The position numbers and the translations under genes were made by a program. The notes below the pieces were generated by a model. It was not told the DNA's origin and made no database searches. It saw only the letters and a program-made list of their open reading frames with translations. Below are positions 54,596-63,952 of a stretch of 64,000 nucleotides of DNA, one piece after another; position 1 is the first letter of the stretch, and each line of letters opens with the position of its first letter. The stretch comes from Undibacterium paludis. Lineage in GTDB: Bacteria > Pseudomonadota > Gammaproteobacteria > Burkholderiales > Burkholderiaceae_D. The stretch spans positions 1 through 64,000 of the forward strand of contig NZ_JAKZHX010000007.1 of assembly GCF_022568815.1 (NCBI RefSeq), given 5' to 3'.

Positions 54596-55097
54596 GCCAC
54601 CTTCCTTTTCACCCAATCAAGCCCTACCATAAATAACCTGCTTACCATACCGGCACGGCCACCAATTACATTAATAGAATGATTAGTCTTTTAGATAAGT
54701 CATTGATAGCCAAAACGTCTATACTATGACCATGCGAATACACTTTGCTTCCTGGCAGCAACTGGCGGACTGTAATAGTGGAATCGAGAGTGCAGGACAT
54801 GTGCCCGGTATATCAGGGCAAGACAAGGTGTTGATCAATAAGCGCAGTGATAGCATGCCTGTCGCGAGCATTTGCAACGCTGCCATGATCGTCGGGCGCA
54901 TGGCAAGCACTCCGATCTTCACTGTGACAGTCCACCAGATTCAAAACCCTGTCTGACTCGAAGCATCAGCATTTTTTGCATATACATAGACGGAAAAATT
55001 CCTTCCGGCTTACCAGCCGGTATCGCTAGCATGACGGCCTCTTCAACCAAAGACAGCCAGTCATGTATGAATGATGTACAGCCTGGAGTAAGTAATA
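54596..55097. other. Gap upstream of the cystathionine beta-synthase gene
   Basis: About 500 bases without a convincing gene. A 76-codon frame at 54726 and its reverse-strand shadow show no recognisable motif. TATACT at 54720-54725 could be a -10 element but lacks a good -35. Confidence 0.4.
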
Positions 55098-56483
55098 ATG
55101 ACAAAACAAACTGATCCCGCAGTACTTGCGCTGATTGGCAATACCCCCATGGTCAAGGTTACCCGCTTTGACACAGGGCCATGTGAATTATTCCTCAAAC
55201 TGGAATCGCAAAACCCGGGTGGCTCCATCAAGGACCGCATAGGCCGCTCCATGATAGAAACGGCAGAACGCGAAGGCCACCTGCAGGCAGGCGGTACCGT
55301 CATCGAAGCAACGGCTGGCAATACCGGCCTGGGCCTGGCATTGGTAGCGCGCGCCAAAGGTTACCGCGTGGTGCTGGTGGTGCCGGACAAGATGTCTACA
55401 GAAAAAATCCTGCACCTGAAAGCCATGGGGGCAGAAGTTCACATCACTCGCTCCGATGTCGGCAAGGGTCATCCTGAGTATTACCAGGACTATGCCGCAC
55501 GCCTGGCCAGGGATATTCCCGGCTCCTTCTTTGCCGACCAGTTCAATAATCCTGCCAATCCGCTCGCGCATGAAACCACGACAGGACCGGAAATCTGGGC
55601 GCAGACTGACCACAAGCTTGACGCCATCGTCGTTGGTGTAGGCTCTGCCGGTACGCTGACCGGCCTGACGCGCTATTTCAACAAAGTCCAGCCTGGGCTG
55701 GAATTCGTTTTGGCTGACCCAAAAGGTTCGATACTGGCAGAGTACATAGAAACAGGCCATGTCAATGAAGTCAGCGGCTCCTGGGCCGTTGAAGGAATAG
55801 GCGAAGACTTCATCCCTGGCATTGCCGACATGCGTTCTGTCAAACATGCCTATACCATCGACGATGCCGAAAGCTTTGGCACAGCGCGTGAATTGCTGCG
55901 CGCCGAAGGCATACTGGCTGGTTCTTCGACGGGTACCCTGCTCGCGGCAGCACTGCGCTATTGCCGCGCCCAGACCGCGCCCAAACGCGTAGTCACTTTT
56001 GTCTGCGACACTGGTACACGCTATCTGTCCAAGGTATATAACGATAACTGGATGACAGACCAGGGCCTGCTCAAGCGAAAAAACTATGGCGACCTGCGCG
56101 ACATCATCAGCCGTCGCTTCGATGAAGGCGGCGTGATCAGCGTCAATGCCAGCGACACCCTGATGGTGGCTTTCAACCGCATGCGCAGTGCCGATATCTC
56201 ACAACTGCCTGTCATACGTGATGGCGCGATTATCGGTATTATTGATGAATCAGACCTGTTGTTGAAAGTATCTGCCGATGCCAGCCTGTTCCGCAGCGCC
56301 GTAGAAAGCACCATGACCAGCCAGATAGAAACCCTGGCGCCGGACGCCAGCATTGCCGCTTTGCGCAGCATACTGGATCGCGGCCTGGTTGCCATCATCG
56401 CCGCCAACAAACCTGAAAAGCAGTTTTATGGCCTGATTACCCGCTTTGACCTTCTTAACCATATGCGCAGGACACTTTCATGA
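55098..56483 (+). CDS. cbs: Cystathionine beta-synthase with C-terminal CBS pair
   Basis: A 461-residue PLP enzyme that condenses serine and homocysteine to cystathionine, the first step of reverse transsulfuration. The PLP lysine is K45 in GGSIKDRIG, the substrate loop is EATAGNTGLGLA, and VGVGSAGTLTGL and GSSTGTLLAA bind phosphate. A tandem CBS domain module occupies about residues 335-455 (DTLMVAFNRMRSADISQLPVI, AALRSILDRGLVAII) and may sense adenosyl ligands. GGAG lies upstream. Its stop overlaps the next gene's start (ATGA), showing coupling. Confidence 0.93.
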   Translation: MTKQTDPAVLALIGNTPMVKVTRFDTGPCELFLKLESQNPGGSIKDRIGRSMIETAEREGHLQAGGTVIEATAGNTGLGLALVARAKGYRVVLVVPDKMSTEKILHLKAMGAEVHITRSDVGKGHPEYYQDYAARLARDIPGSFFADQFNNPANPLAHETTTGPEIWAQTDHKLDAIVVGVGSAGTLTGLTRYFNKVQPGLEFVLADPKGSILAEYIETGHVNEVSGSWAVEGIGEDFIPGIADMRSVKHAYTIDDAESFGTARELLRAEGILAGSSTGTLLAAALRYCRAQTAPKRVVTFVCDTGTRYLSKVYNDNWMTDQGLLKRKNYGDLRDIISRRFDEGGVISVNASDTLMVAFNRMRSADISQLPVIRDGAIIGIIDESDLLLKVSADASLFRSAVESTMTSQIETLAPDASIAALRSILDRGLVAIIAANKPEKQFYGLITRFDLLNHMRRTLS

Positions 56484-57673
56484 GCTATCCCGAATACAAG
56501 AAGCCTACCCACCCGCAAGCCTTTGGTACCCGAGTCATCCACGCCGGGCAATTCCCTGACCCGGTGACCGGCGCCATCATGCCGCCAATTTATGCGACAT
56601 CAACCTTCGTGCAGGACAGCCCTGGCGTGCACAAAGGCCTTGATTATGGCCGCTCGCACAACCCCACGCGCTGGGCGCTCGAACGTGCAGTCGCTGATCT
56701 TGAAAGTGGAGCACAGGCGTTTGCCTTTGCCTCCGGCCTGGCCGCGATTGCCACAGTGCTCGAAATTGTCGACAGTGGCGCCCATATCATCGCCGGTGAC
56801 GACATGTATGGCGGCAGCTATCGCCTGTTTGAACGCGTACGCAAACGCAGCGCCGGTTTACAGTTCACTTATGTGGACATGACCAAGCCGGGAGAAGTGC
56901 TGGCCGCCATACGCCCGGACACGAAGATGCTGTGGGTGGAAACACCAACCAACCCCATGCTGAAGCTGGCAGACTTGCGCGCCATTGCAAAAATCTGCCG
57001 TGAACACAACATCATCGCCGTGGCCGACAATACCTTTGCCAGCCCCAAGGTACAGCGCCCGCTGGAACTGGGTTTTGATATCGTCGTGCATTCAATGACC
57101 AAATACCTGAACGGTCACTCCGACATCATCGGCGGCATCGCCATTGTTGGTGGCGAACCACATCAGGCAGAATGGCGCGAACGCCTGGGCTTTTTGCAGA
57201 ACTCGGTTGGTGCCATCGCAGGCCCCTTCGACAGCTTTCTCGCCCTGCGTGGTATCAAGACACTCAATATCCGCATAGAGCGCCATAACGCCAATGGCCT
57301 GGAACTGGCACGCTGGCTGGAAAAACAGCCCAAGGTCAAGAAAGTCTACTACCCGGGTCTGGAAAGCCACCCGCAACATGCATTGGCGAAAAAGCAGATG
57401 GATGGTTTTGGCGGCATCATCTCCATCGAACTTGATACCGACCTGGCAGGCGCACGGCGCTTCCTCGAACGTTGTGAAGTGTTCGCCCTGGCTGAAAGTC
57501 TGGGCGGCATAGAAAGCCTGATCGAACATCCAGCGATCATGACGCATGCCACCATACCGGCAGAACAAAGGGCTAAACTGGGAATCACCGACGCCTTCAT
57601 ACGCCTGTCTGTGGGTATAGAAGATGTGGAAGATTTAAGGCAAGATCTGCAATCTGCACTGGACGCTGTTTGA
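56480..57673 (+). CDS. Cystathionine gamma-lyase/gamma-synthase family PLP enzyme
   Basis: A 397-residue Cys/Met-metabolism PLP enzyme. The PLP lysine is K208 in HSMTKYLNGHSD. YGRSHNPT, ASGLAAIATVL, ETPTNPML and RLSVGIEDVEDL are family motifs. Paired with cystathionine beta-synthase it most likely splits cystathionine to cysteine, completing reverse transsulfuration; gamma-synthase activity cannot be excluded by sequence alone. It overlaps the cbs gene by four bases. Confidence 0.9.
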   Translation: MSYPEYKKPTHPQAFGTRVIHAGQFPDPVTGAIMPPIYATSTFVQDSPGVHKGLDYGRSHNPTRWALERAVADLESGAQAFAFASGLAAIATVLEIVDSGAHIIAGDDMYGGSYRLFERVRKRSAGLQFTYVDMTKPGEVLAAIRPDTKMLWVETPTNPMLKLADLRAIAKICREHNIIAVADNTFASPKVQRPLELGFDIVVHSMTKYLNGHSDIIGGIAIVGGEPHQAEWRERLGFLQNSVGAIAGPFDSFLALRGIKTLNIRIERHNANGLELARWLEKQPKVKKVYYPGLESHPQHALAKKQMDGFGGIISIELDTDLAGARRFLERCEVFALAESLGGIESLIEHPAIMTHATIPAEQRAKLGITDAFIRLSVGIEDVEDLRQDLQSALDAV

Positions 57674-57686
57674 TCACAAGCAGTCT

Positions 57687-57714
57687 GTCAACCCGGTTTT
57701 GGAACCGGGTTGAC
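57687..57714. terminator. Hairpin between convergent genes
   Basis: A perfect 12-bp stem GTCAACCCGGTT (57687-57698) / AACCGGGTTGAC (57703-57714) with loop TTGG, between convergent stops. There is no T-run, so it may act as a weak or Rho-aided terminator for both strands. Confidence 0.6.
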
Positions 57715-57720
57715 GCAGTC

Positions 57721-58656
57721 CTATTCACGGTACCAGTCAGGCAAAAAGGTTTTACTACCGCTGATCAATTGATATTTGGCTTTCGCCTCATCATAACGAA
57801 AAACCATGCCCGCCTGCTTTGTACCAGGAATGATGTCGTAGATGGTTGAGGTGTCACCACCTTCGTTACTGGCAGCGTCCTCCCCGGCTATCTCATGGTA
57901 CTCCACCATCCTGGCGCTTGAACTCAATACTATATCGCCTGGCAATGTCTTGCCTGGTTTGATCTGCAGTTTGACTTTAATATCCAGGCAGTTACCGAAC
58001 TTGCCATCCCTGTCATTCAGACGCAGATGCTCTGGCTTACCCAACCCTTTTTTCATGCGCGCCAGGCAGTCTGCATTATTGAACGCATTTATACTGGATA
58101 GAAAATCCTGGTTTTCAGCGAGCATGCTGGTGAGCTGGTGTTGCCCCAGTTTGTACAGCCTCGTCCAATTGCTTTTTTCCTGATGTTCATAACCGCCATA
58201 TTCCAGCAATAAACCCTGCGTAGTCGTCGCCAGGTCCACAAGTTTTATCTGTTTGATTTCATGTTTGGAAAGCAGGGTATCAATCTCATCCTGCCTGGCT
58301 TCGAGCGACCATTTTTTGTCATCACGCTTGAACCAGTAGGCTGCCAGTACATCACGGCTGACCTGATCCACGCTGGTCGGTGTCGCCCTGACCAGCATAA
58401 TAGCCATGTTTTCGGCGAGTTTGAAGACCTTGAGCGGCGCCAGTTCCATCCCTTTCCCTGAAATGTCTCCATCCCGGATTTTCAGCACAGGCGGCTTGAC
58501 AATGGAATGTTGTCCCTCCTTCTGCCAGCCTTTGAAAACCAGTTTCATCAGCGCATCAGGTTCCAGAGTATCGGCATATTCTGTTTTGGAGCAGGCAGTG
58601 AGCAACAAGAGCATGGACAGCAATACGCATCGCAGGAAATAAGACACCGAGATCAT
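57721..58656 (-). CDS. Putative lipoprotein of unknown function
   Basis: A protein of about 311 residues with an N-terminal signal and lipobox LLTAC followed by SKTEY, so it is probably a lipid-anchored periplasmic or outer-membrane protein. The mature part is soluble and mixed, with no recognised domain; a cysteine pair (NADC, GNC) could form a disulfide. The start at 58656 is chosen to give a normal signal length. It lies 88 bases downstream of the LodB-like gene on the same strand, so it may belong to the same transcript. Confidence 0.65.
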   Translation of the reverse strand: MISVSYFLRCVLLSMLLLLTACSKTEYADTLEPDALMKLVFKGWQKEGQHSIVKPPVLKIRDGDISGKGMELAPLKVFKLAENMAIMLVRATPTSVDQVSRDVLAAYWFKRDDKKWSLEARQDEIDTLLSKHEIKQIKLVDLATTTQGLLLEYGGYEHQEKSNWTRLYKLGQHQLTSMLAENQDFLSSINAFNNADCLARMKKGLGKPEHLRLNDRDGKFGNCLDIKVKLQIKPGKTLPGDIVLSSSARMVEYHEIAGEDAASNEGGDTSTIYDIIPGTKQAGMVFRYDEAKAKYQLISGSKTFLPDWYRE

Positions 58657-58744
58657 CCCAAGCAAAGAAAGCGACAATTCTAGCCCAGGGGTTTTAATGC
58701 CCACAGACGCTTCACGTCTGCTTACAATTTTGCGTCAGAGAAAT

Positions 58745-59875
58745 TCATGCAGTCATTAAGGAAGCGTTACGGCGTTGCCAGAATGGTTGCTCAGCCCAGC
58801 GTTGTTCCTGCTGGTACCAGACCTTCAGGTGTTGCAGGTAGGCAGCCTGTATGGATGCCAGCTCGGCTGCATAATCTGCCTGTGCAGCCGCATCATAATG
58901 CGACACGGCCTCTGCCGCAGCCAGGCCGGTGTACAGGGCGTTGAATATGCCTTGCGAAGACAGGGGATCAAAACTCAGTGCCGCATCACCGACAGCCAGC
59001 CAGTTGGTGCCGGCAACGCTATCAGGCATGGCGCTGTGCGCAGCACAAAAACCATGGTGATTTCCGGGTACAAACCCTTGCTCTTGCAGATAGACCGTCA
59101 ACGCGATGTTGCTGTTCAGTCGCTGCAATAAGCCAGTCTGATGGCTGCATTGCCCGGCTTGCGGCAAGTCAGCATCGGTATAAAATCCTACGATACGTCC
59201 ACGCCCTGGCAGTGAGGAGGTATACCACCAGCCGCCCTCTTCCGCACAAATATGGCTGACACCGGCGCTATCACTGTCATCACGATCACAGTCCACCCCT
59301 GCAACCCAGCTGCACACCAGTTTGTCCAGCACCTTGCGGGCTATGCCCTGCTGCCTGGTCAGCAGAGACTTTCTGCCGCTGGCATCGATCAGCATTTTTG
59401 TTTCAATATGCACGTTTTTTCCCTGCACCTCAAGCAGGACATCCCACCATTCCGGATTTTCTCTTGCAGCTTGAAATGACGCCAGCCTGGCTTGCCTGAG
59501 CAGAGCTGCTCCACGGCCTTGCGCCACCTCCTGCAGCCAGGCATCAAAACGCAGGCGGTCAAGATACCAGCCATGACCGTCGAGATTGCGCATGGAGTCC
59601 TGTTCGACGGTATTCTCGCCGCCCCAGTTGCTGGTATTGAGTCGTGCAGGCAGATGGCCTTGCTGTACAAATTCTTCGTACAAACCCATGTCAGCCAGGA
59701 GTTTCCCTGCTGCCGCAGGCAGCGATTCACCTATGCGAAAACCTGCCCCGGCAAGATGACTGCCTGGCGCCACATCCACCATCAGCACTTTTTGAAATGG
59801 TGCCAGGTTCAAGGCAAAAGCAGAGCCCGCCGGCCCTGCCCCCAACACCAGTGCATCAATTTGCAGCTTGCTCAT
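58745..59875 (-). CDS. lodB: LodB-like FAD-dependent oxidoreductase (CTQ maturation)
   Basis: A 376-residue flavoprotein of the halogenase-like oxidoreductase fold. ALVLGAGPAGSAFALNLA binds the FAD adenine, RIGESLPAAAGKLL follows, DRLRFDAWL is typical, and VGDAALSFDPLSSQGIFNAL is the second FAD motif. In Marinomonas, LodB is required to form the cysteine tryptophylquinone (CTQ) cofactor of LodA; the position here, 19 bases after the LodA-type gene, fits that role. The ATG at 59875 is preferred over 59911, which would overlap the previous gene. No WxWxIP halogenase signature is present. Confidence 0.85.
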   Translation of the reverse strand: MSKLQIDALVLGAGPAGSAFALNLAPFQKVLMVDVAPGSHLAGAGFRIGESLPAAAGKLLADMGLYEEFVQQGHLPARLNTSNWGGENTVEQDSMRNLDGHGWYLDRLRFDAWLQEVAQGRGAALLRQARLASFQAARENPEWWDVLLEVQGKNVHIETKMLIDASGRKSLLTRQQGIARKVLDKLVCSWVAGVDCDRDDSDSAGVSHICAEEGGWWYTSSLPGRGRIVGFYTDADLPQAGQCSHQTGLLQRLNSNIALTVYLQEQGFVPGNHHGFCAAHSAMPDSVAGTNWLAVGDAALSFDPLSSQGIFNALYTGLAAAEAVSHYDAAAQADYAAELASIQAAYLQHLKVWYQQEQRWAEQPFWQRRNASLMTA

Positions 59876-59894
59876 TGCTTGTTCGTTATTTCTT

Positions 59895-62858
59895 CTAGCG
59901 ATGCAGGCCACGCGGGAAGCGCCTGACTTTTTCTATCGTCATCAGATCGACAGAATCACCGCTGACCACCATGGCTGCCCCTACCTGCACGTGCTGGCCG
60001 TCATGATGCTGAGTCGCATGTGCATCCGGTGCCGGCATATTCGGTATCGGTATGTGCTGGTCTTCGACTTCTACCTCTGCCGGGAAATTTTCATGATCGG
60101 CCGGACCAGGATGTACCTCCACCACACCCAGATGATCAAAATGATGAATCATGTTATTGATCTGGTCGGTATAACTGGTGGTGCCCAGCGGGTTGATCCA
60201 GGCAGCACGGTTGGCAAAGGCGGCCAGTCTTTCACCCAGGGGCTTTTTACTGTCCATGACCACTTCATAGTTTTGTTTGGTCAGCACCTGGTTAGGTACA
60301 CGGGCAGGCCAGAAGCTAGGCACATACGGGTCATAGGACTTGTCGTAACCTGAGCGACAGCTTGCCGTATCCGTCTGCCAGGGCACGGCCATCCAGCGCG
60401 TGATACCACCTGCCTGTTGACCATACAGGGGGCCATTGGGTATGGTGACGCCATCGCTGGTCAATACCTCACCCAAACCCGGTGCTATCCAGCCATCGAG
60501 CGCATGGGCAAAGCGGAACGGCGCCATATACATGGTGCTGGAGCGCACCGGCCAGGTCATTTCACAACCGGGGTGAAAGGCGTCAGCCAGACAGAAATCC
60601 AGTGCTGCCTGGGTTAGTGTATCGCCCTGCTGCTCCAGCGGCACTTCGTCTATGCTGCTTGCATGTTGGCGATCCGGATCATAGTCTTCAATAAAATTAC
60701 CTTCTGCCCACTCCATCAACATGGCCAGTTGTGTTGCTGTCAGCGAAGCATTTTGCCTTGGAGTGTGCGCAGCCGGTATCGCCATGGCATCGCCATACAA
60801 CCACGGCCAAGGCTTGGGTGACCAGGAATCGACCTCATAATTACGGAACTGGTTGGCGATGGTGCGACGCAATTCCACATAGGCGGTATTGGTACTCGCC
60901 AGGTGCGACAAAGCCTGTGCACTGGTCAGATCAACCATACCTTTCCAGCCAAATCCTGCATTGAAGCCAGCATTCACCCATTGCAAGCCGTTGAGACGTT
61001 CAAACAGAGGCAGGATATCGAAAGTAAAGCTGGGCCGCGTCGGTTTGGGCAAAGTACCTGCGCTGATGGCGACATCACGCATCAAATCCCACATGGTGCG
61101 CACCGACTTTCTTTGCGGTGCATAATTGGGTGGTGCAACGACGACCCAGGCAGGTTCCACCATCAGTTCCAGACCTTCATACACGACCTTGGCATTGATG
61201 GGACCGTCGGAGGTGTCATCATGCCAGCCCTCATTATTGGCAAAGGTAATGGCCCGGCTGTTGTCATACGAGGCTGACACACCATGCCCACCGAGCACGA
61301 TCAGGTGACCTTGTTCATCGGTGAATGCTTCTCCCAGATAAACAGGCTTGTCCATGAATTTGCCATCATCAAAGCGTTGCGGCTTGGACTTTTTGCCGCT
61401 GACCTTTCTTGCCTTGGGCGTAATCGCCAACATGGTGCGGTCAGGCACGGCGGCATTGCGCAAGGTCGTTGGCGGTGCGGAAGCCGCCTCCGGAATATCA
61501 AGTGCAAGCTGGAAGCCATACCAGGCTGACTTGGTATTGGCCAGTTGTACCTGCCACTCTATCTTGGCATTATCAGCGTTAAGTTCCCTGACGATCTCAC
61601 CCATGGCATTGACGCCATAGACACGGAAGCGCGCGCCCTGGCGCTTGAGTTTCTTTTGCTTGTCGCGGTAATAGCCGGGCGCTTCCGGTTTGGGATAAGG
61701 CACTTCCGGCCCCAGAAACCATTCTTTCTCGCTGGTACCCACACGGGCCACACCAATGGATGGATAGATAACCGCCTTGACGATGCATTGATCTTTTGTT
61801 TTTGTCTCCGTTGTCGCCGCAGACTTTGCCGCATTCACCGCATGAAAGGGACAGCCCGATGGCCGTGGTTCAGACGGATCCTGCAAACCCTGGCCATTGG
61901 CTTCATGCCGTGCACGGGCGCCCGCGGCATACACCACCTTGCGCGCCTCGGCAATCGAGCCGGCAGGTTTTTGCTCATTCGGTACACGCCAGATATTGAA
62001 AGCCAGACCCTGACCATATTCAGACTGACCACGCACACTGACGTCCTGCTGCGGCAGGATCAGGGTGGCGACATGGACGAAGGGGCTTTCTGACTCTGGC
62101 CATTCCACCGTTGCTTCATCCAGCGGCATGGTCTTGGGATTGGTGCGCAGTTGCACCATGAAGCGGAACTGGTATTCACGTTTGGCCAGGCGATTGCACA
62201 TGTCCACGGCCAGGTAGTCATTTTCATCGTTTGGCACATTCTCTGGCGGTGTCACCGGTTCCAGACAGTATTTGACGTAGTTCTTTTCACCGGCATGAAA
62301 AGGCAATATGGCCCAGTAGGTCGTCGTCAGCACACTGCCTTCGACCTTTTCCATCTCATCGAGTATTTTTGCCGTTTTCGGATGTTTTTTCAGGTAACCG
62401 GGATAATCCTGGGCCACCACACCGGCATAGGTAAATTCCACCATCTCCTGCGCATTATCGACAAAAAAGATGGGGAAATTCTGCATGATGAAGTCAGCCG
62501 TATCACCATCGTCGCCAAGCGCCTTGGGGCCAGGCACGCCAAACAGCTTGATACCGACACCCAGAGTTGAATACAGGTCAGGTGACGTCGGCGTAGTATC
62601 GCTGGAAAAACGCACCCAGGCATCCAGACTCTCATGCTTGAAGACACCGACCTTGAGCTTGGCCGGGATATTCTTTTCCATCACCAGCTTCGCACTCGCT
62701 ACACCATGCAATTTGCGAAATACCGCCCGTTCAGCGGGCCTTTGACCTAGTTTGATACGCTTCTCTTGTGCGATGCCGACAAACATTTCCGTCAGCCGCT
62801 CAGGCGCCTGGCTGGCCTGGTCAAAACATGGTGGAATGGGGGTTTTATCCTTGCTCAT
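59895..62858 (-). CDS. lodA: Catalase-like domain fused to a LodA/GoxA family CTQ-dependent amino-acid oxidase
   Basis: A 987-residue two-part protein. Residues about 20-320 form a catalase-superfamily domain: KLHGVASAKL (H51, distal His), WVRFSSD, STLGVGIKLFGVPG, MQNFPIFFVDN (N127) and ARKVVY, an RxxxY motif with Y310 as proximal heme ligand. Residues about 360-987 match LodA/GoxA oxidases: VIYPSIGVARVGTSEKEWFLGPE, an interior VLGGHGVSASYDN block, HPGCEMTWP (C765) and RWMAVPWQTDTASC, where W827 or W822 is the likely partner for the CTQ cross-link. LodA enzymes oxidise lysine or glycine and release ammonia and hydrogen peroxide; the fused catalase part could remove or use the peroxide. There is no signal peptide. 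GGGAG precedes the ATG. The C-terminal tail is histidine-rich. Confidence 0.88.
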   Translation of the reverse strand: MSKDKTPIPPCFDQASQAPERLTEMFVGIAQEKRIKLGQRPAERAVFRKLHGVASAKLVMEKNIPAKLKVGVFKHESLDAWVRFSSDTTPTSPDLYSTLGVGIKLFGVPGPKALGDDGDTADFIMQNFPIFFVDNAQEMVEFTYAGVVAQDYPGYLKKHPKTAKILDEMEKVEGSVLTTTYWAILPFHAGEKNYVKYCLEPVTPPENVPNDENDYLAVDMCNRLAKREYQFRFMVQLRTNPKTMPLDEATVEWPESESPFVHVATLILPQQDVSVRGQSEYGQGLAFNIWRVPNEQKPAGSIAEARKVVYAAGARARHEANGQGLQDPSEPRPSGCPFHAVNAAKSAATTETKTKDQCIVKAVIYPSIGVARVGTSEKEWFLGPEVPYPKPEAPGYYRDKQKKLKRQGARFRVYGVNAMGEIVRELNADNAKIEWQVQLANTKSAWYGFQLALDIPEAASAPPTTLRNAAVPDRTMLAITPKARKVSGKKSKPQRFDDGKFMDKPVYLGEAFTDEQGHLIVLGGHGVSASYDNSRAITFANNEGWHDDTSDGPINAKVVYEGLELMVEPAWVVVAPPNYAPQRKSVRTMWDLMRDVAISAGTLPKPTRPSFTFDILPLFERLNGLQWVNAGFNAGFGWKGMVDLTSAQALSHLASTNTAYVELRRTIANQFRNYEVDSWSPKPWPWLYGDAMAIPAAHTPRQNASLTATQLAMLMEWAEGNFIEDYDPDRQHASSIDEVPLEQQGDTLTQAALDFCLADAFHPGCEMTWPVRSSTMYMAPFRFAHALDGWIAPGLGEVLTSDGVTIPNGPLYGQQAGGITRWMAVPWQTDTASCRSGYDKSYDPYVPSFWPARVPNQVLTKQNYEVVMDSKKPLGERLAAFANRAAWINPLGTTSYTDQINNMIHHFDHLGVVEVHPGPADHENFPAEVEVEDQHIPIPNMPAPDAHATQHHDGQHVQVGAAMVVSGDSVDLMTIEKVRRFPRGLHR

Positions 62859-63033
62859 ACTCTGTCTCCCTTATCGGTGCCTGATGGTATTGGATGCTGC
62901 TGATGGTCCGGGTCTTGTTCTGGAATGGCTGCTTGAAGCCATGCACTACCGGATGATTATTTGATAATATTAAATTTTAGTCAAGATAACAATCTTCACA
63001 GATTGTGTCATTTTTTCTACATGGAAAGATAAG

Positions 63034-63066
63034 AAAAACGCCGGTAGCTGCAAAGCGTGCCGGCGC
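63034..63066 (-). terminator. Terminator of the Nudix-regulator gene
   Basis: Read on the minus strand, stem CGCCGG/CCGGCG (63065-63060 and 63044-63039) is followed by TTTTT (63038-63034). A second inverted repeat GGTATC...GATACC lies nearby at about 63074-63106. The 275-base gap 62859-63133 holds nothing else visible. Confidence 0.65.
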
Positions 63067-63133
63067 TTGTAGAGGTATCGGGGAAATACCTCAGGAGTAC
63101 CTGATACCACTGAAGGGTTATTGACCGATCAAT

Positions 63134-63880
63134 TCAGGCATCATTGCCCGTCATCACCCGGTTAAAATACACAGTGCCCTGCCCTTTACGCAAACCATAT
63201 AATTGTGCCGGACGGTTGCTGCCCAGACGCCATTTACCCGGCAATTCTTCGAGAAAGTCCCCCTCCCTGATCCGCTTGCGAAAGGCGCTTTTATCCACCA
63301 GCCGCCCCAGCAAAATCTGGTAGACCTTCTGCAATTCAGACAGGGTGAATTCTTCCGGCAGCAGATGGGCTGGCAGAGACGTGTATTCCACCTTGTTACG
63401 CAGGCGCTGTACGGCCACATCCAGTATCCGTCCATGGTCAAAAGCCAGTTTGGGCAGACTGTCAGCCTCATCAACCGGGCACCAGCGTACCGCATCGGCA
63501 TTGCCACCATGACTGAGCGTGACCTGGTCAGAAGAGATCAGGGAAAAGTAGGCGAAGGTCGTAGACCAGCCACGCGGGTCACGGTCACGGCTGCCAAAGC
63601 CCTGCAACTGCTCCAGATAGGGCGCCTCTACCCCGGTTTTTTCCTTGAGCTTGCGCAGTGCCGCACCGTCAAGATCAATATCATTGTGGATATCGATGAA
63701 ACCACCGGGCAACGACCATTGTCCTTTACAGGGATGATCGCCGCGCTTGACCAGCAAAACCTGCAATTGCTGATCCCTGATCGTGAAAATAACCAGGTCA
63801 ACACTGGTCAGCGGCACATCATAGTCATGGATATTGTAGTTGCGCAGAAATTCTTTTTCGCTTTGCTTGGCTGTAGCCAT
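63134..63880 (-). CDS. Nudix-domain transcriptional regulator (NrtR-like)
   Basis: A 248-residue protein with an N-terminal Nudix fold and a C-terminal winged helix. The Nudix box region GGFIDIHNDIDLDG...RKLKEKTGV lacks the catalytic pattern REUxEExGU (RKLKEK for RELxEE, no glutamate at the first position), so hydrolase activity is probably lost, as in NrtR-type repressors that bind ADP-ribose derivatives. The C-terminal part (about 170-245, ELQKVYQILLGRLVDKSAFRKRI) is the DNA-binding module. GAGGGGA precedes the ATG at 63880. A short ACTAAcTTAGT palindrome lies upstream at 63953, a possible operator. Target genes beyond the window cannot be seen. Confidence 0.82.
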   Translation of the reverse strand: MATAKQSEKEFLRNYNIHDYDVPLTSVDLVIFTIRDQQLQVLLVKRGDHPCKGQWSLPGGFIDIHNDIDLDGAALRKLKEKTGVEAPYLEQLQGFGSRDRDPRGWSTTFAYFSLISSDQVTLSHGGNADAVRWCPVDEADSLPKLAFDHGRILDVAVQRLRNKVEYTSLPAHLLPEEFTLSELQKVYQILLGRLVDKSAFRKRIREGDFLEELPGKWRLGSNRPAQLYGLRKGQGTVYFNRVMTGNDA

Positions 63881-63952
63881 GTCTTTCCCCTCACAGATCA
63901 ACACTTCAATAACGTCATTGTAAGCGATTGCCACATTTAGTACAAATCCGTC

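Noticed and set aside
54726-54956. A 76-codon plus-strand frame upstream of cbs
   Set aside because: No domain, no good ribosome site, unlike composition; left as gap.
58745-59875. Calling the FAD protein a third tryptophan halogenase
   Set aside because: No WxWxIP and no reactive-lysine block were seen; its position after a LodA-type gene fits LodB better.
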